NCBI GenBank assembly: GCA_028684935.1
Contig: JAQUEX010000014.1
Location: forward strand, 1 to 33,015
DNA length: 33,015 nt
From: Kiritimatiellia bacterium
GTDB taxonomy: Bacteria > Verrucomicrobiota > Kiritimatiellia > RFP12 > UBA1067
Direction: 5' to 3'
The translations under genes were made by a program, and so were the position numbers. A model generated the notes under the pieces. That model made no database searches and had not been told where the DNA came from. It saw only the letters and a list, made by a program, of their open reading frames with translations. This document shows positions 9,548-19,652 of the stretch, piece by piece (within the stretch, counting starts at the first letter, position 1; every line of letters begins with the position of its first letter).

Positions 9548-11023
9548 TTAATCGCTGATCGGCAGGTTCATGAAGACGGTGCCTTCGCGGGTTTTCACGC
9601 GCAGCAACACGCTCTTGTCTTTCCCTTTCCCCACCGCTTTTTCAAAGTCTCTGATGCTTTTCACCTCGCTCCGGTTGACCTCAATGATCAACATGCCGGC
9701 CCTGAGTCCCTTCTCGTAAGCGGCTGAAGCCGGATCCACATCCGACACCACCACGCCGCTCGCCCCTTCGTACCCGAGCTGCTGCGCCACGTCCTCCGTA
9801 AGCTCCTGCACCTCAAATCCGATCCGTTCGGCCAAACCCTCGACGCCCTGCGGTCCGCCCGCCAGCGCGGCATCGTCCGGAAAAGTCCCGACTGTCACCG
9901 TCACCTTCTTGGGCTTGCCGTCACGGTACAACGTGATCTCCGCCTTCTTATTAGGCATGATCCGTGCCACTTCGTTACGGAAGCTGGTATTGTCCTTAAT
10001 TTTGGCCCCGTTCAGCTCGGTCAGGATGTCTCCACTGCGTATGCCGGCCTTGCCGGCGGGGCCCTCTTTTTCGACTTCCGCGATCAACACACCGCCTGCC
10101 TCGCTGCGCCCGAACGAGCGCGCCATCTCTTCGGTAACCTCGCCGGGATTCAAAAATACACCGATGTAACCCCTTGTCACCTTGCCACTTGCGACGAGTT
10201 GTTCTTTGATGCTCATCGCCATGTCAATCGGCACCGCAAAGCCGATCCCCATGTACCCGCCACTGCGGCTGAAGATGGCGGTGTTGATTCCGACCACCTC
10301 GCCGTCGATGTTGAGCAGCGGACCGCCGGAATTCCCGGGATTGATCGCCGCGTCGGTCTGAATGAAGTCTTCATAATCGGTGATGCCGATGTTACTGCGT
10401 CCTTTAGCACTCACCACACCGACAGTAAGTGTCTCCTTCAGTCCAAACGGATTGCCGATCGCGACGACCCATTCGCCGATCTGCAGATCCTCCGTGCTGC
10501 CGATCTCCAGCACCGGCAGGTCACCCTCGGACTCAACCTTGATCAGGGCCACCTCGGTGCGCGGGTCAGCGCCGATACGCTTGGCCTGAAATTCGCGCCC
10601 GTCCGCCAGCCTCACCGTGATCTTGTCCACATCGCCGACGACGTGGGTGTTGGTCAGAATGTAGCCGTCTTTGCTGATGATAAAGCCGGAACCCTGCCCG
10701 GTCTGGCGATACATCTGCTGCCTGCCACGGTTCGGCGCCCGGCGATCCGGCTGCCCGGGGCGCGCCTGACGCGGAACCCCGAAAAACCGCTCGGCGAAAT
10801 CCTCGCCGAACAGGTCGAACGGGTTGTTGAACGAGTACATGTTGCCGACCGGCACCTGCTTCTCCACTTGGATGAAAACCACGGCCGGCGTCGCTTTGGC
10901 CGCCACCCCGGCAAACCCCTTGCGAAAATCAAACGCCCCGCCATCCTTCGCAAACCCTTCAAAACCCAGCGCGGCAACCGCTACCAGCACGGCCACGACT
11001 TTCATCAAACGTCCTCTCGTCAT
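9548..11023 (-). CDS. HtrA/DegQ family periplasmic serine endoprotease with two PDZ domains
   Basis: GSGFIISKDGYILTNTHVV, TDAAINPGNSGGPLLNIDGEVVGINTAI, two PDZ-like segments; start at ATG 11023 with GGAGG upstream. Confidence 0.95.
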   Translation of the reverse strand: MTRGRLMKVVAVLVAVAALGFEGFAKDGGAFDFRKGFAGVAAKATPAVVFIQVEKQVPVGNMYSFNNPFDLFGEDFAERFFGVPRQARPGQPDRRAPNRGRQQMYRQTGQGSGFIISKDGYILTNTHVVGDVDKITVRLADGREFQAKRIGADPRTEVALIKVESEGDLPVLEIGSTEDLQIGEWVVAIGNPFGLKETLTVGVVSAKGRSNIGITDYEDFIQTDAAINPGNSGGPLLNIDGEVVGINTAIFSRSGGYMGIGFAVPIDMAMSIKEQLVASGKVTRGYIGVFLNPGEVTEEMARSFGRSEAGGVLIAEVEKEGPAGKAGIRSGDILTELNGAKIKDNTSFRNEVARIMPNKKAEITLYRDGKPKKVTVTVGTFPDDAALAGGPQGVEGLAERIGFEVQELTEDVAQQLGYEGASGVVVSDVDPASAAYEKGLRAGMLIIEVNRSEVKSIRDFEKAVGKGKDKSVLLRVKTREGTVFMNLPISD

Positions 11024-11053
11024 GACGCACCTCCCTAAAAACGTGGTTAAAAC

Positions 11054-11129
11054 TAGGCCATAACCCCATCCAACAGACGGCAACCTTTTTGAACCCTCTG
11101 GCCAGGCGAGTGAATGGAGTTATGGCCTA
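11054..11129. repeat. inverted repeat upstream of the htrA-like gene (16-bp arms, 1 mismatch, 44-nt spacer)
   Basis: taggccataaccccat (11054-11069) versus atggagttatggccta (11114-11129). Confidence 0.8.
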
Positions 11130-11230
11130 TACGGACCTGTTTCTGTCAACCTCTTGCCGTCTCTCGCTTTGGCATTTTGTACTAAGCGATTAACGTGCCA
11201 AATGATCAATTGCTCAACTTTAGGCAAACT

Positions 11231-11250
11231 ATTTGACATATTTGTCAAAT
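11231..11250. promoter_or_regulatory. operator-like palindrome
   Basis: atttgaca-tatt-tgtcaaat, perfect 8-bp arms in an AT-rich intergenic region. Confidence 0.45.
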
Positions 11251-11337
11251 TGATGAAGGAAATTAGCCATTTCTAAGATTCATGCGACAACACGCTCAGC
11301 CACATCGCGACACGATGTCCGTGAGGCTGTGACAGAT

Positions 11338-11362
11338 TGACGCGAGCGCACGGCTCGCGTCA
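11338..11362. terminator. hairpin 3' of lpxD, possible terminator
   Basis: tgacgcgagc-gcacg-gctcgcgtca perfect 10-bp stem; no clear U tract. Confidence 0.4.
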
Positions 11363-11382
11363 CGGCAGCGGCCGATCCCGCG

Positions 11383-12426
11383 TCATGTCGCGGGGCGGTC
11401 GCCACGCAGCCGCGCTTCCAGCGCCTCGACGCGCGCCTTGAGCTTCTCGACCAGACGCGGCAACAGCAGCGTGCTGGCGAACTCGCGCTTGGGCAGGGCC
11501 GGCAGGCCGAGCACATATTCGCCGGGCGGCACATCCTTGGAGAGGCCGCTCTTGGGACCGACCTGCGCGCGGTCGCCGATCGTGAGGTGACCGGAGATGC
11601 CGGCCTGCGCCCAGATCAGGCAGCCCGACCCGATGCGCGTGCTGCCCGCCACGCCGGCCTGGGCGATGACGCCGCTGAAATCGCCGATCTGGACGTTGTG
11701 GCCGATCTGCACCAGGTTGTCGATCTTCGTGGCGTTGCCGATGCGGGTGCGGCCGAAGCGCGCGCGGTCGATCGTCGTGTTGCAGCCGATCTCCACATCG
11801 TCGCCCAGCTCGACGATGCCGAGCTGAGGAATCTTCTCGACCGCGATCGTGCCGTCCGGCTTGAACACGGGGTTGTACCCGTAGCCGTCACCGCCGACGC
11901 GCACGCCCGAATGCAGGATCACGCGCCGTCCGAGCAGGCAGCCCTCACGGACCGTGACTTGAGGATAGAGATGACAGCCCTCGCCCAGCCGCACGCGCTG
12001 TCCGATGAAAACCTGCGCCTCGATCACGGAGCCGTCGCCGATCTCGGCCCCCGCCTCGATGACCGTCCACGGCCCGACATGCACATCACGGCCCAGCCGA
12101 ACATCGTCCGCGATCACGGCGGTGGGATGAATGCCGGGGGCGCGAACCACGGGCGGCGGCGCGAACCACAGCGCCGCCTGCGTGCAGGCGGCATCCGGGT
12201 CTTTCACATGGATCCGCGCGGGCGCCGAACACTCGCCCTGCCAGCCGGCCGGCACCAGCACCGCGCTCGCGCGCGTGGCCGCCGCCTGGCGGGCGTACTT
12301 GGCGTCCTTGACAAACGACACGTCGCCGGGGCGCGCCTCCAGCAGGCTGGCCAGCGCGCAGATCTCCAGCGCACCGTCACCGGACAGCTCGCCCCCCAGT
12401 CGTTCAGACAATTCCCTGACGGTCAT
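11383..12426 (-). CDS. lpxD: UDP-3-O-acylglucosamine N-acyltransferase
   Basis: Left-handed beta-helix hexapeptide repeats; IHPTAVIADDVRLGRDVHVGPWTVIEAGAEIGDGSVIEAQVFIGQ, HSGVRVGGDGYGYNP, TIDRARFGRTRIGNATKIDNLVQIGHNVQIG. Confidence 0.96.
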   Translation of the reverse strand: MTVRELSERLGGELSGDGALEICALASLLEARPGDVSFVKDAKYARQAAATRASAVLVPAGWQGECSAPARIHVKDPDAACTQAALWFAPPPVVRAPGIHPTAVIADDVRLGRDVHVGPWTVIEAGAEIGDGSVIEAQVFIGQRVRLGEGCHLYPQVTVREGCLLGRRVILHSGVRVGGDGYGYNPVFKPDGTIAVEKIPQLGIVELGDDVEIGCNTTIDRARFGRTRIGNATKIDNLVQIGHNVQIGDFSGVIAQAGVAGSTRIGSGCLIWAQAGISGHLTIGDRAQVGPKSGLSKDVPPGEYVLGLPALPKREFASTLLLPRLVEKLKARVEALEARLRGDRPAT

Positions 12427-12446
12427 CACAGCACCCTCATCTTAAA

Positions 12447-12509
12447 ACACGGAGAGCACGGAGGCCACAGAGGAGAATGGGTTTTCTCTGTGCCCTCTGT
12501 GCTCTCTGC
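12447..12509. repeat. cacagag/cacggag inverted word-repeat module R2 (copy a)
   Basis: cacggagagcacggaggccacagaggagaa ... ttctctgtgccctctgtgctctctg; imperfect inverted repeat in the lpxD/skp gap. Confidence 0.75.
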
Positions 12510-12524
12510 AGTTATTCCCGAAAC

Positions 12525-13127
12525 CTATTTCTTCTCGGCGGCGGCTTTCTCGGCTTTCTCCTTGTCGGCCTTCTCCTGCGCCTCTTTGCGCAGCTTGGGA
12601 TCGACGCCCATGCGCTTGAGGACCTCGTCGGTCACCTCCAGCTTGGGATCGAAGTAGGCGATGGTCGTACCGTCGAGGATGATGCTGACTTTGGCCTCCT
12701 GCGCGTATTTGGTCAGGACCTCGCGGATGTCGCCGGTGACCTGACGCAGCAGGCGCGCGTCGAGATCGCCCAGCTCGCGCTGCAGCTTCTGCATCTCCTG
12801 GCGCAAATCGCGGTCAGCCTCGGCCAGCACGTCGCGATGCTTCATGGCCTTGTCCTCGGCCTCGGCCTTCGCCTTTTCGTTGAGGGCCGGGTTACGCGCC
12901 TCCTTGACAGCCTTCTCATACTCTTCGCGCAGCTCTTCGAAGCGGTCGCGCTGCTTGTCGAGTTTGGCCTGGAACTCCTTTTCGGTGTCCTGCATCAGCT
13001 TGCGGTCGCGCTCGCGGCTCGGGTGGAAACGCACCAGGTCCACCATGTTGACCACTGCGGTCTTTTCCTGCGCCAGCATTACGGTCGCGGCCAACACCGC
13101 AGCCAGCATCACCATCATCTGTTTCAT
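12525..13127 (-). CDS. OmpH/Skp family periplasmic chaperone
   Basis: Signal peptide MKQMMVMLAAVLAATVMLAQ, VVNMVDLVRFHPSRERD, long coiled coil; located between bamA and lpxD. Confidence 0.85.
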   Translation of the reverse strand: MKQMMVMLAAVLAATVMLAQEKTAVVNMVDLVRFHPSRERDRKLMQDTEKEFQAKLDKQRDRFEELREEYEKAVKEARNPALNEKAKAEAEDKAMKHRDVLAEADRDLRQEMQKLQRELGDLDARLLRQVTGDIREVLTKYAQEAKVSIILDGTTIAYFDPKLEVTDEVLKRMGVDPKLRKEAQEKADKEKAEKAAAEKK

Positions 13128-13191
13128 ACGTATCCTTTTTGCCACAAGGCAAACGGGCGGGCGGACGAACCGCCCGCCCGCCTTCAGGTCC

Positions 13192-15546
13192 TTATTCAAA
13201 GCCGATCGCGAACGAGAACACCTCATCGTCCGTGTAGTCATCATCCTCGACCACCGGCACCGCGAAATCGAAGCGGATCGGGAAGCCCGGGATGTCGATG
13301 CGCAGGCCCACGCCGGCCGTCACGCACACGTCGGAAAGCTCGGGATCAAAGGCGTCCTCGCCGATCGAGCCCACGTCCATGAAGGTCGCGAAGCGCACCG
13401 CCTTGAAGACCGGGATCGTGTACTCCGCCGTCACCAGCGCCAGCGTCTCGCCGCCGATCGGCGCGTGGGCGCCATCCACGCTGCCGCGAAACACCTTGGG
13501 GCCGATGTCGCGGTATTCGACACCGCGCACGGTGCGCGGGCCGCCCAGGAAGAGGCGCTCGTAGATCGGCACCTCGTCGTCGCCGTACGAATCCACGGTC
13601 TCGACGCGGCCGCGCAGGCTCAGCACGTGCTTGTACCACGGCATGCGGAACCAGTGGCGGTAGTTGGCACCCAGCTTGTAGTACTCGGTCTCGCCGATGC
13701 CGCTCTCGGAAGCCTCGCCGAAGACCGTCGTCTGGTAGCCTTTGGTCGGGATAAAGGCGTGATCGCGCGTGTCGTGCGCCCAATAGAGGCGCAGCACGCT
13801 GTTGATCGCGTCGCCGTACAGCTTCTCCTGATATTTGAAGTAAGAATCAAAATCACCGGTTTCGACGGGGTCGTCGTTCATGTCCGTATCCCAGTCGCCA
13901 TCCTCCACATCGTCCATCTCGACCAGCTCGAGGGTGTAGCGCATGCCGACGCGGCCGACCTTGACGGGATAGGAGAGACCGACCGAGCCGCCGGTGCGGA
14001 TCTCGTCGTACTGATCGTACCAGCGCATGCGGCGGTAGGCCTCGACGGTCAGCGCCAGCGGCCGGTCCATGAACCAGGGCTCGGTCCAAGAGACCTCGGC
14101 GGTCTGGCGGCGCGAGCCGAGTTCCACGCCCAAGCGCGCCTTCTGCCCGCCGCCCGTGAAGTTCGGCCAGTTCAGAATGTCGAAGTTGCTCTGTGTGATC
14201 TCCATGAAGCCGACCACGTTATCGATGCTGGAGACGCCCGCGCCAACCATGAAGTTGCCGGTGCGCTGCTCTTCGACTTCATACACCAGATCGCGCACGC
14301 CGGCCTTATCGGTCTGCTCGGAGTAGTGGCGCACGGTCTTGAAATACTGCAAGTTTTTCAGGCGGTTCTCGCTGCGCTCGATGCGCGGCTCGTTCATGAT
14401 TTCGCCGGGGCTGACCATCACCTCGCGGCGGATCACCTTGTCCTTGGTCTTGTTGTTGCCGCGGATCACGATATTGCGGATGTAGACCAGCTCGCCCTCG
14501 CGCACGTCGTAGGTGATCGCCATGCGGCCCGGCTTGCCCGGCACGGTGTCTTTGACCGCGCGCACGGCGGTGTCCACGTAGCCGCGCGACCCATAGTAGT
14601 CGCGGATATCCTTGGCCGCGTCGTCGATCGTCTGCTGGCCGGCCACCGCGTCCACCTTGAGGCGCTCGCCCGAGGCCAGCACTTCGCGCTCGGGGAAGAG
14701 CTTCACGCCGCGGATCGCGGTCGAATCGACCGTATACTGATCGCCCTCGGTCACGCCGAACACCACGTCCACCTTCTCCTTGCCCACCTTTTCCATGACC
14801 GGCGCGGCGACGCGGGCGTCCAGATAGCCGGCATTCTTGTAGACATCCTCGGCCATCTGGCGCGCGTCCTCAAGGTCTTGCGCCGAAACCGGCGTGTCGG
14901 TGAACCAGCCGCGCGGATCATACCACGGGCGCTGGCCGAAGGAGGAGCGCAGTTCTTTGTCGGGGATCGAAACATTACCGGTGAAGCGGTACTTGCGCAC
15001 CTTGGCGCGCTCGCCCTCCTCGACCGTGAAGATCACATTCGCCGCTCCGGCGCTGTTCGGGATCGGCTGGATCTCGGCGCCGATCTTGATGTTCGGGAAG
15101 AATTTCTTCACGTACTCGTCGCGGATCTTGGAAACCTTGGAAGAGAGGACCGGCTCATCGATGTAATCGCCGCTCTTCAGTTCGGAGAGCTTGCGGATCT
15201 TGCGCTCGCTCAGATACTCGGCGCCTTTGATGGCCAGCGGTTCCTGGAAACGGTAACGGCGCTTCACCACGTAAACCACGCGCACGCCGCCCTCGACCTT
15301 TTCCAGTTCCACGCCTGCGTACCCGTAACGTCCGGTGTCCAGCAGCGCGCGCACATCTTTGGAGAGCGCCTCCTGCGACAACTCCGCACCCGGCTGCACG
15401 CTGCAGAAGGAGAGCACGTCCGTCGCATCGGTCCCAAACTGGTCCAGCACGCGGACCGACACATCTTTGACAAGGGTTTCCGCACCCATCACACACGCGG
15501 CAGAAAACACCACCGCCGCAGCCCACGCACGAATCGACATTCGCAT
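13192..15546 (-). CDS. bamA: outer membrane protein assembly factor BamA
   Basis: POTRA repeats (VRDLVYEVEEQRTGNFMVGAGVSS), beta-barrel with FLGGPRTVRGVEYRDIGPK, C-terminal aromatic residue; conserved bamA-skp-lpxD order. Confidence 0.95.
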   Translation of the reverse strand: MRMSIRAWAAAVVFSAACVMGAETLVKDVSVRVLDQFGTDATDVLSFCSVQPGAELSQEALSKDVRALLDTGRYGYAGVELEKVEGGVRVVYVVKRRYRFQEPLAIKGAEYLSERKIRKLSELKSGDYIDEPVLSSKVSKIRDEYVKKFFPNIKIGAEIQPIPNSAGAANVIFTVEEGERAKVRKYRFTGNVSIPDKELRSSFGQRPWYDPRGWFTDTPVSAQDLEDARQMAEDVYKNAGYLDARVAAPVMEKVGKEKVDVVFGVTEGDQYTVDSTAIRGVKLFPEREVLASGERLKVDAVAGQQTIDDAAKDIRDYYGSRGYVDTAVRAVKDTVPGKPGRMAITYDVREGELVYIRNIVIRGNNKTKDKVIRREVMVSPGEIMNEPRIERSENRLKNLQYFKTVRHYSEQTDKAGVRDLVYEVEEQRTGNFMVGAGVSSIDNVVGFMEITQSNFDILNWPNFTGGGQKARLGVELGSRRQTAEVSWTEPWFMDRPLALTVEAYRRMRWYDQYDEIRTGGSVGLSYPVKVGRVGMRYTLELVEMDDVEDGDWDTDMNDDPVETGDFDSYFKYQEKLYGDAINSVLRLYWAHDTRDHAFIPTKGYQTTVFGEASESGIGETEYYKLGANYRHWFRMPWYKHVLSLRGRVETVDSYGDDEVPIYERLFLGGPRTVRGVEYRDIGPKVFRGSVDGAHAPIGGETLALVTAEYTIPVFKAVRFATFMDVGSIGEDAFDPELSDVCVTAGVGLRIDIPGFPIRFDFAVPVVEDDDYTDDEVFSFAIGFE

Positions 15547-15577
15547 CGGATACTCTCCTCAACTAGCGCTACAGCGT

Positions 15578-15612
15578 TCACCGTCTGACGTCCAACGCCC
15601 AGCGTTCACCTG
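15578..15612. repeat. heptamer word array R3 (degenerate copy)
   Basis: Reverse strand reads as heptads gtgaacg|ctgggcg|ttggacg|tcagacg|gtgaacg. Confidence 0.55.
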
Positions 15613-15701
15613 ACACCTGATTTGAATCAAAGTTCAAAAATTAAACCCCATCCCCTGCCGGAATACAAGCATGGAATCGTCCCGCCGCAAAATCCTGACC
15701 C

Positions 15702-15773
15702 CTCCGTCTCCTTTCTCCCTTCTCCTTTCTCCCTTCTCCCTTTTACTTATTCCCTCCTCCCTACCCTCTCCCG
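15702..15773. repeat. polypyrimidine tandem array R5 (14-bp unit cctttctcccttct)
   Basis: tcctttctcccttctcctttctcccttctcccttttacttattccctcctccctaccctctccc. Confidence 0.8.
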
Positions 15774-16309
15774 CATCCTCGGCGCCGCCGCCACAACAGC
15801 CAGAGCGCAATGCTCTTGCCGTCAATCAGGCCGCCGTCATCCAAAGCCGCCTCGATCTCACCGGCCGTCATCACCACAGGCTCCAGATTCTCGTCAAAAT
15901 CCGGCCGCTGCGCGCTCGGCTCCTGCGACAGCCGCGCATAGTAAAGGTGCAGACGCTCCTCCGAATAACCGGGGCACGGCACGATGACCCCCAGCTTTTC
16001 GAGAGCCGTCACCGTGTACCCGCTCTCCTCCTCCATTTCGCGCCGCGCCGCCGCCTCCGGCACCTCGCCCTCCTCCAGGCAGCCCGCCACCATTTCCAGC
16101 AGCGCCAGTTCCACGGCCTTGCGGTATTGCCGGACCAACACGAAACGTCCGTCCGGCCGTTCCCCGAGAATCACGGCCGCGCCGCGGTGACGCACGATCT
16201 CGCGCACCGACCGGCGTCCGTTCGGCAGTTCGATCGACGCGACGTCGATCGTCAGCGCACGCCCCTCAAAGGCCCGTTTCACCGCCAGCGTCTTTTCTGT
16301 CAGATTCAT
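15761..16309 (-). CDS. NUDIX hydrolase (ADP-ribose pyrophosphatase-like)
   Basis: NUDIX box GCLEEGEVPEAAARREMEEESG; start ATG 16309 with GGAGG upstream. Confidence 0.9.
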   Translation of the reverse strand: MNLTEKTLAVKRAFEGRALTIDVASIELPNGRRSVREIVRHRGAAVILGERPDGRFVLVRQYRKAVELALLEMVAGCLEEGEVPEAAARREMEEESGYTVTALEKLGVIVPCPGYSEERLHLYYARLSQEPSAQRPDFDENLEPVVMTAGEIEAALDDGGLIDGKSIALWLLWRRRRGCGRG

Positions 16310-16316
16310 GCGCGTA

Positions 16317-19300
16317 TCATACTCCTCCCCTCCCGACCCCGCCATGCAAAACCCCCGGCCCGGCACAGGCTGAAAATGCGTACAGGCGTCCCAAGCGTGT
16401 GAACAACAGGGTGGCGGTGACATGTTCAGGCGACAAGCCGAGCAATTGCGCGGCTGCGCGCGCGTAGTCGAGCATCTGGCCGGCATATCCTCGGGCTGCC
16501 TCCTGCACCTGCGGGTCGGTGGCGATGCGGTTGCTCTTAAAATCGGTGATCGTCGCGCGCACGGGGTGCCCCGCCGCATCCCACACGACCACGAGACGGT
16601 CAAAACGACCGCTCATGAGTTGCTTTTGACCGCCGGTTTTCACGAGCAGGTTGAACGGCACCTCGCGCCAAACGTCCACCGCCCCTGCACCGGCGAGGGC
16701 CGGCCTGGAAAGCGCGTTTTGAACCTCGCCCTTTTTCAGGCACGCTCTGAACTGTCGCTCCACGTCGGCCAGCAAGGTTGCGGATTCAGCCGACTCTTGC
16801 CGCCATTCAGCGATGAGGCGCTCCATGTCGGTGTCTTCAAACCACTCGATCTTCTGGAAAAGGCGGTGGATGGCGGAGCCGAAGGCACGCACGTCGCCGG
16901 CCTCGGCATTGAACAGCCACTGGGCTGGAAACGGTTGGCCGTCGACGTGCTCTTTCGAAGGTTCTCTCGTTGTGATTTCAGCCGTGAACCCGATGCGGAA
17001 CGGCGCGGCAGGGTTCTCCTGCGCGTTGGCCGCCGGAGCCTGATGCCGCCAGAACCAATCGGGGTCGCCGCGGGCATAGAGCTGTGTGAACCCGCCAGGC
17101 CCCACGCCCGGGGCGGTGTCAGGCCGCAGACGCTCGCGCAGCAAATCCGCCTCGCTGACAGACTTCGGATCTTTCGCCTTCTTTGGAACAATCAGGGCCA
17201 TCGCCCGCTGGGCGCGGGTCATAGCCACATACAGTACGCAGAGCTGGGCGAAGTTCGCGTCGGCGCGCGCCGCGTCGCAGGCCTGCAGCGGTGGGCCGTC
17301 CGCCGCCTCCAGCGCTTGCTGGCAAGGAGGATTGAGCACCCAGTTGCGGCCCGCCAGCAGCCTCGGGATCTTCGGTTTTTCAAAACTGGCCGGCCGGGTC
17401 GCAAAAGGAATGACAACCAGATCGAAACCCAATCCCTTGGCCTGATGGACGGTCATCACGCGCACCGAGCCCGCGGCGGCGTTCGCGCGGGTCTGGTAAG
17501 CGTTGACATGATCCGCGAAACGGTCGGGATCGCAGACGCCCAGCGCATCGAAACTTTCGGCACCCGCCAAGAACTCGCTCAGGCGCCTCTGACTGAAAGG
17601 GTCCAAGCGCCCCAGTTTCCCGCCCCACTCGCGCAGCGTGGCGGCGAAGCCGTGCGCCTGAAAAGCTTGCAGCAAGAGCGCCGGCAGAGCGCCGTATCCG
17701 ATTTCCGAGCAGGTGCCTCCCAGCGGGCTCATCTGAAGATGGCGCAGGGCAACCGTGTCGCCGGGGTGCGCGGCGTATTGGACCAGCGCCAGGAGCAGGG
17801 TCACGACCGGATTGTCGGTGATGCCGCCTTTGCCCTCGTGCACGCACGGGACGTCCGGCAGCAGGCGCCGGAGCGCGTCCACGCACGCGCGCCCGGCCTG
17901 ATTGCTGCGCACCAGCACGGCCGCGGTCAGCCCGCGCTGAATGGGCTCAACCTGTTTCAGGATGGCCGCGACGGCCTCAAACTGCGCCGGATACTCGGTT
18001 CCATCTTCTCCGTTGTCGTCTGCTTCGGCGGACTCCTCCGCGCCCGTTTTTTTCGGATCGTATTCGAGCAGCGACACGAAGCCCGTCCCCTCATGTGTCC
18101 TCGCGCTTTCGTGACGCGTCCAGGCGCGGGCAAAGGCTTCGACCGCTTCAGGACGCAGCCCCGCCTGCCCGCCCAGGGACGGCGTCCAAGATTCGAGGTG
18201 ATCGAAGGTCTGGTTGACGGCGTCAATGATGGCCGGCAGCGAGCGGTGGCACGTTTGAATGGACTCGCTGACGATGGCGCGCGCGCCGCAGCTCTGATAT
18301 TTTTCCCGGATGTTGTTAAACAGTCGATAATTGCCGCCGCGCCACCCGTAGATCGACTGCTTGATGTCGCCCACAAAGAAAAAAGAGCGCGCGTCGTCCT
18401 GAATGACTTCGTCCACGAGGTTCGCGAGCGTTTCCCATTGCGTGTCGCTCGTGTCTTGGAACTCATCCATCAGCCAGTGGTCCAGCCTGCCGTCCAGGCG
18501 GTAGTCGATGTAGAGCCGGTTCTCCGCGTCAGGCACGCGGCTGGGCGACGGGCCGCCTGATCCGAGAAGACGCGAGAGGTCTTCGAATGTGAAATGTCCG
18601 TCGTGCGTTTGCGCGGCGGCATAGTGCTCATCGTAACGGCCAAGTACGGTGCGCAGACCTTGGGTCTGTGTCAGCGCGCGCCCGATTTCCACGTTGATCG
18701 CATGGCGCAACGCAACCCGCACGCCGTTCCATAAAGTTTGGGGAAGAACATACTCCTGCCTGTAGTAGCTGAGCGTGGGCGGCCGGTGGTTCTTGACGTT
18801 CTCAAGGATTAACCGCGAGGCTTTGTCGTTCCGTTGCGGCCACGGCTTGTCGATCGCGTGAGACAGGAGCGCGATCGTGAAAGTTGAAAGGCTCTCACCG
18901 AGTTGGCCCGGCCGTCCTGTCTCGCCGAACACCGTGCGCAGGCTCTCGGCCACCGTGTCGGGCGGCGGCGCATCGTCGGGGTCGGGCTCCCACCAACGGT
19001 CGGCCCGCGGCCAGATGCGGTCCGGGTCGCCCCAGTGCCACGTCTGAGCGCCGTGCGTCCGGTAAAAGACGTGGTAGTCCTTGACCAGTTGATCCAGGAC
19101 CGACAACAGTTTCTTGGTCTCGCGCCCGTGCTGGGACATGCGGAAATCGCTGAGGAACGCCTCCTGCCGGCTCTCCTCGCGCGAGGATCGCGGATCGAAG
19201 AGACGGGTCAGAATCGACAGGCGAGCGGCCGCGGCTTCACCGCCGTCATTATCCATGGGCTGTGTCTCGGGCGGCACCCCCAGTTCCAACGGGAACGCGC

Positions 19301-19652
19301 GCACGACGCCGAGAATGAAGCTGTCGAGCGTGCCGATCCGCAGGCGGTGGCCGTGGTCGAGCAGGCCTCGCAGCAGGCGCAGATAGTCATCCTCCCGGGA
19401 CGGCGCGGCCAGCCCTTCCTTTGCAATCATTGCCGCGGTTTGGGCGCGCTTGACATCCTCGGTCACGGCCGCGCAAAGATGCTCGACGATCTTGTCAAAG
19501 ATCTCGCCCGCCGCTTTGCGGGAGAAGGTGAGTGCGCAGATGCGGTCCGGGGCCACGCCGGCGGCCATCAGGCCGATGTAGCGGTGGGCCAGGCGGAAGG
19601 TTTTGCCGGTTCCGGCCGAAGCGGAGATGGAGCGGTTTTGAACGGGGTTCAT
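16317..19652 (-). CDS. UvrD-type helicase/nuclease, AddA/RecB-like
   Basis: SASAGTGKTFRLAHRYI Walker A, DEFQDTSDTQWE, VGDIKQSIYGWRGGNYRLF, VMTVHQAKGLGFDLVVIPF, C-terminal nuclease-like FGSAIHRLF...ITDFKSN. Confidence 0.9.
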   Translation of the reverse strand: MNPVQNRSISASAGTGKTFRLAHRYIGLMAAGVAPDRICALTFSRKAAGEIFDKIVEHLCAAVTEDVKRAQTAAMIAKEGLAAPSREDDYLRLLRGLLDHGHRLRIGTLDSFILGVVRAFPLELGVPPETQPMDNDGGEAAAARLSILTRLFDPRSSREESRQEAFLSDFRMSQHGRETKKLLSVLDQLVKDYHVFYRTHGAQTWHWGDPDRIWPRADRWWEPDPDDAPPPDTVAESLRTVFGETGRPGQLGESLSTFTIALLSHAIDKPWPQRNDKASRLILENVKNHRPPTLSYYRQEYVLPQTLWNGVRVALRHAINVEIGRALTQTQGLRTVLGRYDEHYAAAQTHDGHFTFEDLSRLLGSGGPSPSRVPDAENRLYIDYRLDGRLDHWLMDEFQDTSDTQWETLANLVDEVIQDDARSFFFVGDIKQSIYGWRGGNYRLFNNIREKYQSCGARAIVSESIQTCHRSLPAIIDAVNQTFDHLESWTPSLGGQAGLRPEAVEAFARAWTRHESARTHEGTGFVSLLEYDPKKTGAEESAEADDNGEDGTEYPAQFEAVAAILKQVEPIQRGLTAAVLVRSNQAGRACVDALRRLLPDVPCVHEGKGGITDNPVVTLLLALVQYAAHPGDTVALRHLQMSPLGGTCSEIGYGALPALLLQAFQAHGFAATLREWGGKLGRLDPFSQRRLSEFLAGAESFDALGVCDPDRFADHVNAYQTRANAAAGSVRVMTVHQAKGLGFDLVVIPFATRPASFEKPKIPRLLAGRNWVLNPPCQQALEAADGPPLQACDAARADANFAQLCVLYVAMTRAQRAMALIVPKKAKDPKSVSEADLLRERLRPDTAPGVGPGGFTQLYARGDPDWFWRHQAPAANAQENPAAPFRIGFTAEITTREPSKEHVDGQPFPAQWLFNAEAGDVRAFGSAIHRLFQKIEWFEDTDMERLIAEWRQESAESATLLADVERQFRACLKKGEVQNALSRPALAGAGAVDVWREVPFNLLVKTGGQKQLMSGRFDRLVVVWDAAGHPVRATITDFKSNRIATDPQVQEAARGYAGQMLDYARAAAQLLGLSPEHVTATLLFTRLGRLYAFSACAGPGVLHGGVGRGGV

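Noticed and set aside
12844-15588. 914-aa plus-strand ORF antisense to bamA
   Set aside because: Mirror of bamA codon usage, His/Asp/Ala/Val-rich with no recognisable motifs.
16422-18560. 712-aa plus-strand ORF antisense to the AddA-like gene
   Set aside because: Same GC-skew shadow effect; Arg/Gly/Gln-rich, no domain signal.
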